This document shows, piece after piece, positions 5,421 through 11,189 of a DNA stretch of 11,189 bases. Position numbers and translations under genes: made by a program. The DNA comes from Bacteroidales bacterium (GTDB taxonomy: Bacteria; Bacteroidota; Bacteroidia; Bacteroidales; DYOH01). The stretch lies in contig DAOVUO010000043.1 in assembly GCA_030632545.1 (NCBI GenBank), forward strand, positions 1-11,189, given 5' to 3'. Below the pieces are notes generated by a model. The model was not told the DNA's origin. It did no database searches and saw only the letters and a list, made by a program, of their open reading frames with translations. Within the stretch, counting starts at the first letter, position 1; every line of letters starts with the position of its first letter.

Positions 5421-8411
5421 TTATATTGGTTTACGAACATTTCCTTTATTAGTTTTACCGTCTATTTTAACTAGCATAGAGCTTTCGAATCTAATATGTT
5501 TTAGATAGTTATTTTCAAAAAAGGACTTTTGTTTATTCAAAAAATCAATGTCATAATATCCATCGTTAATATACGGGTTAATAGTAAAATATCCAACATT
5601 AAATGAGGTCAAATTTTGGAAAAAGTGTGTGCCTTGACTTGGGTCAATTCTGTAGTTATCTAAACCTGCTTCAACTATTAATCTTGCGCCCGAAATTTGT
5701 GACCATTTTACAGGAATCCCTAACCATGGGTCAGAAGAGCCCCATCTACCAGGGCCAATTAGAATGTAATTTTTTCCTTCGGCCAATATTTTTTCATTTA
5801 TCTCGTTAACTTCTAGTGCTATTTCTCTGCTATTAGAAGCATTAAAACTTTCAGGTTTTACATAAACAATATCAAAAATATCATCAATTAGGCCATTTCC
5901 TAAAGCAGATTTTGACATTATTATGCAGTTTTCTTCATTGTCTTCAGCTAAATCAATAGTTTGTCCTTCTTGGCTTTCGACTATAGGACGGATTTGCAAA
6001 AAACTAAATATTTTAGGTGAATCTTTTGGTGTATCTAAATCTACTGCAAACTCAATCTCTATTGGATTGTTCATTTCTTTTTGGCCTATTCTAAGTAATT
6101 CTTGAAGTATTTCGGCAATTGGGAAGGTGTTGTATTTTAGTATGTTTGCAAATGTTACTATTTTTTTTCCTTTATAATTCGTTCCAGGTCTAATCATGTG
6201 GTGATGATAATCGTAGGTGGAAGCCACATAGCGTATAGAATTATGTGTTTCGGCTTCTTTTATTTTTAATTTTAATAGGTTTGCCGAATCATCGGGTGAA
6301 GGAATAAAGTTGTCCGTATCAAGATTTAATACATAAAAATATTTTTGAGTATCGCGTAAGGTCATGTCGGTTGAGCTTAGTTGCAGAACCTTTTTTGGGT
6401 ATTTTGGCGAAAACCTTAAGGAAACACCTCCGTCAACAATTATTTTTCCTAAACCTAATCCAATATTTGCAATTCCATCGGCAGGCTTTTCAGGTTCTAT
6501 TGGATAAAAATTAATAGAGCGAGCAACACCTGAAAAAGTTGGGTAAAATACATTTGAATATTGTTTTCCTGTCACTTCTTGTAAAATAATGGCCATTTTT
6601 TCTTCGTCTATAACATTTGCTGTAACTGCCATATATGCTTTACTCGATTTGAAAAAAACAGATGCGTAGACACTTTTTATAGCTTTAGCCAGAAAATCAA
6701 TTGCTTTTGATTTATTTCCTTGTACATTGGGTACCATATAGGTTGAGTAAATTCCTGCAAATGGTTGGTAGTAGCTGTCTTCTAGTACACTAGAAGAGCG
6801 TACTGCTATCGGATTAACCATTATGTCAAGTACTTTCCATAAATCATCGTAAATATAATGAGGTAGGGGACTTTCAACAAAATATCGTAGAATTTCTTCA
6901 TCTGGTCTATCATCTAATGCAATTTCGTATAGATGATTTGTTTCCATAAATTCGTCAAAAACATCAGTACTTAGTACTACAGTTCTAGGAATACTAATGA
7001 CAGTATTCTCAAATTTGCAACAAATTTTATTGCGTTTAATAAAGGAATCTATAAAAGCAAGGCCTCTAGCTTTTCCGCCAATTTGTCCTTCACCAATTCG
7101 AGCAAAAGCAATATAAGGGCTGTAGGTTTTTCTGTCAAATTTAGCAATTACACCACGCCCCATATTTAATCTATAGCTTGATATAGTTCTGTAAATGTAA
7201 TTACTTGCGTCTTCTACACTTTTAAAATCATCTAAGGTTAAATATTTAAGTTGCTTGGCTATAGGGAATAGTGCCCGAGCATTTAGCCATCTGGAGAAAT
7301 CGTTACGTTTAAAATGGTATTTGAGAGTTTCAGCAGGAATTTTATGTATTTTTTCTTGAAGTGTATTTAAATCTGATGCTTTATCAATTACTTTTCGCTT
7401 TTCTGATTTAAACAAAAAATCGCCAAATGCAAGATTAGTGAAAACATAATTTCGTAATTCTATAGTTAAACTTTTTGAATATTTATATAAAAAAGCAACA
7501 TCTAAATCATCTGCTAAAAATTTATTTTTGTAATCCGACGATTGCAGTAAAATAGGTATATGTGGGTCTATTGTTTTTATATGTTGAGCTAATTTAATAC
7601 CAGCTTGTTTGTCTTTTTTCCCTTTTCTTGCATAAGCAATATCTGAAATAACACCTAAACAATTTTCTTTGTAGCGTTCAAACAATTCTACTGCATCTTC
7701 ATAAGTAGTGCAAAATAGCAATTTGGGTCTTCCTCGCATACGAAGCATCTCACGGTATTCGTTTAATCCTTCTTTTTGAAATTTACGAGATTGTTTAAGA
7801 ATAATTTTATATATAATTGGTAGATAACTTGAGTAATACCTGATGCTATCTTCAACTAGTAGAATAGTTTGAACGCCCACTTCCTGAACATCGTGTGCCA
7901 CATTCATTTGGTCTTCTATTAATTTAATTATGGCCAGAAGTAAATCGGTGTGTCCAAGCCAAGAAAAAATGTAATCTATTGGTCCTAAGTCGTCTTTTTC
8001 AAGCTTTATGTTTATTTCCCTTGAGAAATGTGTTAATGCAACAATAGGAATATGCGGAAATTCATTTTTTATTGTTTTAGAAAGCTCAAATACATCTGCA
8101 TGACCAGCACTGAGCATTGTAATGACTAAATCTATTTTTTCATTTTTTAAAATACGAAGAGCTTTTGCTGTTTTGCTGGCATGTAAAAATACAGGAGGAT
8201 ATCGTAAGTTAAGCGAAACATATTCTCGAAATATCATTTCATCAATTCTTCCATCTTCCTCAAGCATAAAATAATCGTAATTACTACAAATTATCAATAC
8301 TTTATAGATACGGCGTTGCATTAAATATTTGAACGATGTTTCGTTGAAGTGAAATTCTTGTGAATCAACTAATTGTTGTTGATGTGATAGTTGTTTTTTT
8401 GTTGTAGCCAT
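5421..8411 (-). CDS. Receiver domains fused to a PEP/pyruvate-binding (PPDK_N) kinase-like protein
   Basis: A 996-residue, apparently soluble protein. Residues 35-165 form a receiver-like domain in which the phospho-acceptor Asp is replaced (DLVITML where DLVLLD is typical). Residues 180-320 form a second receiver that keeps LLVEDS (Asp188), a candidate phospho-Asp257 in GVISDIA, and Lys310 in FLYKYS, with an extra helical insertion at about 195-230. After a helical linker (330-430, with DFSRWLNARALFPIA), residues 436-812 match the ATP-binding domain of PEP synthase and pyruvate phosphate dikinase: EGQIGGKARG (Lys447), NPIAVRSSSVLEDS (Arg538), IGLGLGKIIVDGG, IEIEFAVD and LQIRP. The C-terminus (about 830-996) carries GPGRWGSSDPWLGIPV. 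No phosphohistidine motif (G-G-x-x-S/C-H) and no PEP-binding TIM barrel is present, so it is unlikely to be an ordinary PEP synthase. The start ATG at 8411 is the first in frame. It probably sits in an operon with the flanking minus-strand genes. The domain calls are firm; the reaction is unknown. Confidence 0.85.
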   Translation of the reverse strand: MATTKKQLSHQQQLVDSQEFHFNETSFKYLMQRRIYKVLIICSNYDYFMLEEDGRIDEMIFREYVSLNLRYPPVFLHASKTAKALRILKNEKIDLVITMLSAGHADVFELSKTIKNEFPHIPIVALTHFSREINIKLEKDDLGPIDYIFSWLGHTDLLLAIIKLIEDQMNVAHDVQEVGVQTILLVEDSIRYYSSYLPIIYKIILKQSRKFQKEGLNEYREMLRMRGRPKLLFCTTYEDAVELFERYKENCLGVISDIAYARKGKKDKQAGIKLAQHIKTIDPHIPILLQSSDYKNKFLADDLDVAFLYKYSKSLTIELRNYVFTNLAFGDFLFKSEKRKVIDKASDLNTLQEKIHKIPAETLKYHFKRNDFSRWLNARALFPIAKQLKYLTLDDFKSVEDASNYIYRTISSYRLNMGRGVIAKFDRKTYSPYIAFARIGEGQIGGKARGLAFIDSFIKRNKICCKFENTVISIPRTVVLSTDVFDEFMETNHLYEIALDDRPDEEILRYFVESPLPHYIYDDLWKVLDIMVNPIAVRSSSVLEDSYYQPFAGIYSTYMVPNVQGNKSKAIDFLAKAIKSVYASVFFKSSKAYMAVTANVIDEEKMAIILQEVTGKQYSNVFYPTFSGVARSINFYPIEPEKPADGIANIGLGLGKIIVDGGVSLRFSPKYPKKVLQLSSTDMTLRDTQKYFYVLNLDTDNFIPSPDDSANLLKLKIKEAETHNSIRYVASTYDYHHHMIRPGTNYKGKKIVTFANILKYNTFPIAEILQELLRIGQKEMNNPIEIEFAVDLDTPKDSPKIFSFLQIRPIVESQEGQTIDLAEDNEENCIIMSKSALGNGLIDDIFDIVYVKPESFNASNSREIALEVNEINEKILAEGKNYILIGPGRWGSSDPWLGIPVKWSQISGARLIVEAGLDNYRIDPSQGTHFFQNLTSFNVGYFTINPYINDGYYDIDFLNKQKSFFENNYLKHIRFESSMLVKIDGKTNKGNVRKPI

Positions 8412-8453
8412 AAAAAAATAATTTGCTTTGTCGTAAAAACTGATATCTAGCGC

Positions 8454-9341
8454 TTATTGCATTATATCAAAATTTACATACTGGATTGTTTTTCTTCTAT
8501 TAATCCAAAGTCCCAAACCTGTTGTTCCTACCCAAAAAAGATTTACAAGAATATAGAACAAATAAAAGCTTATCCTACTTTGTTTATAATGTGTCTGAAA
8601 ATCTTCTATTGGCTCAATAAATATTACATTTGGTGATATTTTAATATCTTTTGTTTTTGCTAATTTAAGGAGAGCCCTAGAATATACTTTTAATTTGCTT
8701 GGATTGTTTATCATTAATCCGCCATTTTTTGATAAATGAGACCTATTTTTGAGTAGATAGGGAAGATTCCAATTTTCAAGATCTTCCTGCTTATTTGTAG
8801 CTTTTTCACAAATAAATGCCTGTATGGGCTCATCAAATGTCCATTGTCTGGATACTAATGGGTAGATATAGAAAGTATTGACCAAGCCTCCAGAACTGTC
8901 TTTTATTCTTGATTTTTCAGTTTCGTGATATTCACCTTTTAAATCATAGAGCAATATTCCTTCATTAAATGTTATCCATAAAGCATCGGCATTTTGCGGA
9001 ATATCTCTTATCTCAATATCGTGAGCAATTTTACTCCGTAGAACCTTACCGTATTCTTGAGGACCAGTAAAAATTGCAATTAGCATTGGAAGCCAAAGAG
9101 ATAGGGCAGATATTCCCAGTGTCATTAATATTAAATCTCGATAGGTTCTATAGGCTTTTATATATTTTTTTATAACGGCCATAAATATACCTAAAATTGC
9201 AGCTGGTAATAAAAATAAGAATATTGCAGCAGAATAAATTTGAGGAAGTTTGTGAAAATTGAGAATAAAAATGGTAATAATACTATTTACAAATAGTATT
9301 TGCAGTATGAATAGGAATCTATTTATTCTAGTTTTTGCCAT
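8454..9341 (-). CDS. Unrecognised membrane protein with four predicted helices
   Basis: I do not recognise this family. The ATG at 9341 (MAKTRINRF) was chosen over an in-frame TTG at 9356, giving 295 residues. Hydrophobic helices fall at about 8-28, 36-58, 70-91 and 256-280. The basic N-terminus, the basic loop KKYIKAYRTYR between helices 2 and 3, and the NRRK after helix 4 all fit the positive-inside rule, placing the region of about 165 residues between helices 3 and 4 outside the cytoplasm. That region is mixed alpha/beta in character, with strand-like stretches such as ADALWITFNEGILLYDLKG, and shows no catalytic motif. The gene is the first of the minus-strand block and its stop is 42 nt before the receiver/PEP-binding gene, so it may be a membrane partner or input for that protein; this rests on position only. 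It is divergent from the M64 peptidase gene. Confidence 0.7.
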   Translation of the reverse strand: MAKTRINRFLFILQILFVNSIITIFILNFHKLPQIYSAAIFLFLLPAAILGIFMAVIKKYIKAYRTYRDLILMTLGISALSLWLPMLIAIFTGPQEYGKVLRSKIAHDIEIRDIPQNADALWITFNEGILLYDLKGEYHETEKSRIKDSSGGLVNTFYIYPLVSRQWTFDEPIQAFICEKATNKQEDLENWNLPYLLKNRSHLSKNGGLMINNPSKLKVYSRALLKLAKTKDIKISPNVIFIEPIEDFQTHYKQSRISFYLFYILVNLFWVGTTGLGLWINRRKTIQYVNFDIMQ

Positions 9342-9497
9342 AAAAATTTTTAGCAATTGGCTGAAATTTTGTTTATTTAGAGTCTGTTGAAATTCTGTTT
9401 TTTATAATGTATAGTCCTTTTGGATTTATATATTGTAACTTATTTTTTTGATTTATAGAGTGATTTGCATAAAATTTTAAATTAATATCTATTGATT
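9342..9497. promoter_or_regulatory. Divergent intergenic region, presumed promoters both ways
   Basis: This is the only gap above 100 bp in the window, between the divergent membrane-protein and M64 peptidase genes, so promoters for both are expected here. It is almost entirely A and T. No clear match to the Bacteroidota promoter pattern (TTTG about 19-21 bp before TAnnTTTG) was found on either strand, and no stable GC-rich hairpin. A near-direct repeat, TGAAATTTTGTTT at 9362-9374 and TGAAATTCTGTTT at 9388-9400, is the only visible structure. The assignment rests on gene orientation rather than on a recognised motif. Confidence 0.35.
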
Positions 9498-10793
9498 ATG
9501 AATGCTAAAGGTATAAAAAATCTTAATTTAATCGTACTTGTTCTGTTTTTAGCTGTTCCATTTTCTGTTTTTTCGCAGCAACAATTCAATGATTTTTTCG
9601 AAACTAAAACGCTTAGAGTTGATTATTCAAGGGTTGGCGACAAAGATTCAAGCTGGATAATTCTTGAACAATTAAAAAAAGAAGTTTTTTGGGCTGGCTC
9701 AAAAACTGAACTAATAGATAGTTTAAATCTTGGGGATTATTATTTTGAACTTTATGATTCGGCAAGTTCTCAGTTAATTTTTTCAAGGGGATATTCATCT
9801 TTGTTCCGCGAATGGCTCGATACTGATGAGGCTAAAAAGCTGAAACGTGGATTCTATGAATCAATAGTAATGCCATTTCCCAAACAAACTGTTAAATTAA
9901 TTTTACTCACTAGAAATAGAAATAATGAATTTAATGAAGTTTTTGAACATTATATAAATTCAAAGGATTATTATATCAAAAATGAAAAAGCACCTAATTT
10001 TGAGGTGAAAACTATATTAAACAATGGAGTTTCGGAGAACAAACTTGATATAACAATTTTAGCTGAAGGGTATACAGCAGAGGAAATGGGCAAGTTTGAG
10101 AAAGACTGTGAACGTTTTATGGGTTTCTTTTTTGAAGTAAGTCCGTTTTTAGAGTTTAAAAATGATATAAATTTTCATATAATTAAATCAATTTCTCAAG
10201 AGAGTGGAACTGATATCCCTGGGGATGGAATTTGGAAAAACACAGTGCTAAATTCTAGTTTTTACACTTTCTACTCAGAGCGTTATTTGACTACTTTAGA
10301 TATTAAGAGTGTAAGAGATGTTGCGGCTTGTGCGCCTTACGATCAAATTTATATTCTTGTAAATACATCAAAATATGGCGGTGGTGGAATTTATAATTAT
10401 TATAATTTATGTAGTAGCGACCATGCTAATTCAAAGCAGGTTTTTACGCATGAGTTTGGACATGGATTTGGTGCTTTAGCCGATGAGTATGCTTATGATG
10501 ATGTGCCAGCAGAAACTTTGTATAATTTATCTGTTGAACCGTGGCAGCGAAATATTACAACTTTAGCTAATTTTGCTGAAAAGTGGAAAGATATGGTTAA
10601 TAATGTGCCAATTCCAACACCAGATGAGGCAAAATATAAAAAATCAATTGGAGCATTTGAAGGAGCTGGTTACGTGTTGCATAAAGTTTATCGTCCGGTG
10701 CATGATTGTAAAATGCGCTCAAATTCAACAGATGAGTTTTGCCCCGTTTGTCAACGGGCATTAATTGAGATGCTGAATATGTATATACGTTAA
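9498..10793 (+). CDS. Secreted M64-family (IgA peptidase-like) zinc metallopeptidase
   Basis: The start is set at the ATG at 9498 (MNAKGIKN) rather than the in-frame TTG at 9492, giving 431 residues. A signal peptide covers about residues 1-26 (LFLAVPFSVFS, then QQQ). An N-terminal beta-rich domain (30-160) precedes the peptidase domain, which begins near NKLDITILAEGYTAEEM and contains HEFGHGFGALADEY (His318, Glu319, His322), the zinc-binding signature of the M64 family; the acidic pair in ADEY is the likely source of the third ligand. A downstream motif DCKMRSNSTDEFCPVC supplies three cysteines and a Met typical of the family's C-terminal end. The name 'IgA peptidase' comes from a clostridial member; for a Bacteroidota protein the substrate should be considered unknown. 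It is exported, probably to periplasm or outside, with no T9SS sorting domain visible. Its stop overlaps that of the convergent ligase gene. Confidence 0.9.
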   Translation: MNAKGIKNLNLIVLVLFLAVPFSVFSQQQFNDFFETKTLRVDYSRVGDKDSSWIILEQLKKEVFWAGSKTELIDSLNLGDYYFELYDSASSQLIFSRGYSSLFREWLDTDEAKKLKRGFYESIVMPFPKQTVKLILLTRNRNNEFNEVFEHYINSKDYYIKNEKAPNFEVKTILNNGVSENKLDITILAEGYTAEEMGKFEKDCERFMGFFFEVSPFLEFKNDINFHIIKSISQESGTDIPGDGIWKNTVLNSSFYTFYSERYLTTLDIKSVRDVAACAPYDQIYILVNTSKYGGGGIYNYYNLCSSDHANSKQVFTHEFGHGFGALADEYAYDDVPAETLYNLSVEPWQRNITTLANFAEKWKDMVNNVPIPTPDEAKYKKSIGAFEGAGYVLHKVYRPVHDCKMRSNSTDEFCPVCQRALIEMLNMYIR

Positions 10794-11189
10794 AAAATCA
10801 TAACTGTTTGTTTTTTAACATTGTTAGCTGTTTTCTTACGCATTATTTTTTGATTTTCAGTATATTCAAATTGTTCTAAAATTGCTATTTGCTTAGGTAA
10901 TTGGTTTTTTGATAATGCTTTTTTTAATAAAGGCTTAATTTCGGGGATGAAATTTTTATTTATAGTCATTTCAATAAATAGAACTAATTTTTGACCTAAT
11001 TTTTTATCATCAATACCATAAACAAAAAATGGATAGCGAATAAATTCTGAAATTGTTTTTTCAATTTGTTCAGGAAAAAGTTTTAATCCGCCACTATTTA
11101 TCACATTGTCGGCTCTACCCAGCCAAGTAAAACTATTTGTTGAATGAAAAGAAATTATGTCGTTTGTTTGAAGTGGTTCTGCCGAAAAA
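10790..11189 (-). CDS. menE: C-terminal part of AMP-forming acyl-CoA ligase, MenE-like
   Basis: The frame stays open to the right edge, so the N-terminal part lies outside the window; 132 residues are visible. A GTG at 11104 is internal, not a start, because conserved sequence continues upstream of it. Motifs of the ANL superfamily appear in order: TND (ribose-binding Asp), FTWLGRADNVINSGGLKLFP (hinge and A8 region), then near the end TENQKIMRKKT, where the Lys of NQKIMR matches the catalytic lysine of the A10 motif. The short C-terminal domain and the LFPEQIE sequence resemble O-succinylbenzoate-CoA ligases of menaquinone synthesis in Bacteroidota, which activate o-succinylbenzoate with ATP and CoA. 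The superfamily is secure; the MenE assignment is inferred and a different acyl-CoA ligase is possible. It converges on the M64 peptidase gene with overlapping stop codons. Confidence 0.75.
   Translation of the reverse strand, partial: FSAEPLQTNDIISFHSTNSFTWLGRADNVINSGGLKLFPEQIEKTISEFIRYPFFVYGIDDKKLGQKLVLFIEMTINKNFIPEIKPLLKKALSKNQLPKQIAILEQFEYTENQKIMRKKTANNVKKQTVMIF

Noticed and set aside
5603..6105. Two short plus-strand open frames within the receiver/PEP-binding gene
   Set aside because: They are opposite a conserved domain and have no recognisable features.
6778..6797. Perfect 9-bp inverted repeat TCTTCTAGT-AC-ACTAGAAGA
   Set aside because: It lies in codons for the conserved RSSSVLEDS motif and is best explained by the coding constraint.
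5421..8411. Annotation as a plain PEP synthase (ppsA)
   Set aside because: The phosphohistidine and PEP-binding parts are absent and two receiver-like domains are added, so the name would imply a reaction the protein probably cannot do alone.
8412..8453. The gap equals the 42-nt gap at 5379-5420, suggesting a repeated regulatory spacer
   Set aside because: The two sequences show no similarity, so the equal length is taken as coincidence.
9387..9408. TTGAAA and TATAAT hexamers as a sigma-70-type promoter for the M64 gene
   Set aside because: The spacer is only 10 bp, and Bacteroidota primary promoters use a different consensus.
9613..9798. Short minus-strand open frame opposite the M64 gene, and a plus-strand one at 10573-10764 in another frame
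   Set aside because: Both overlap a conserved peptidase and look like chance open frames in AT-rich DNA.

Overview
The window is AT-rich, tightly packed bacterial DNA that looks like Bacteroidota. The evidence is a beta-barrel outer membrane protein next to a lipoprotein, two SpoIIE-type phosphatases with long signalling helices, a PEP/pyruvate-binding protein fused to receiver domains, an M64-family peptidase, a MenE-like ligase C-terminus with the sequence LFPEQIE, and starts with no clear Shine-Dalgarno sequence. The order within the phylum cannot be told. No mobile element, CRISPR array, tRNA or rRNA was seen, and the longest stretch without a gene is about 156 bp (9342-9497).

Layout. 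(1) Plus-strand block 1-3058: the 3' end of an outer membrane beta-barrel gene, a lipoprotein gene overlapping it by 8 nt, and 6 nt later a membrane-anchored SpoIIE-type phosphatase. This looks like one transcription unit reaching from outer membrane to cytoplasmic signalling. (2) Minus-strand block 9341-3055, read right to left: an unrecognised four-helix membrane protein, a 996-residue receiver/PEP-binding protein, a TPR/coiled-coil/SpoIIE phosphatase, and a YbaK-type tRNA-editing deacylase, with gaps of 42, 42 and 2 nt. (3) Plus strand 9498-10793: a secreted M64 metallopeptidase divergent from block 2. (4) Minus strand from 10790 to the right edge: the C-terminal part of a MenE-type acyl-CoA ligase.

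The most interesting part is block 2. It pairs a large kinase-like protein, carrying one intact and one degenerate receiver domain but no recognisable phosphohistidine or PEP-binding domain, with a phosphatase that probably senses through a periplasmic TPR region. A second phosphatase with the same linker and catalytic motifs converges on it from block 1. Together these suggest an envelope-to-cytoplasm signalling locus whose targets are not visible here; this is inference from gene order and domain content. Both convergent gene pairs (3055-3058 and 10790-10793) end by sharing a TTAA in which the two stop codons overlap, so neither has an intergenic terminator.
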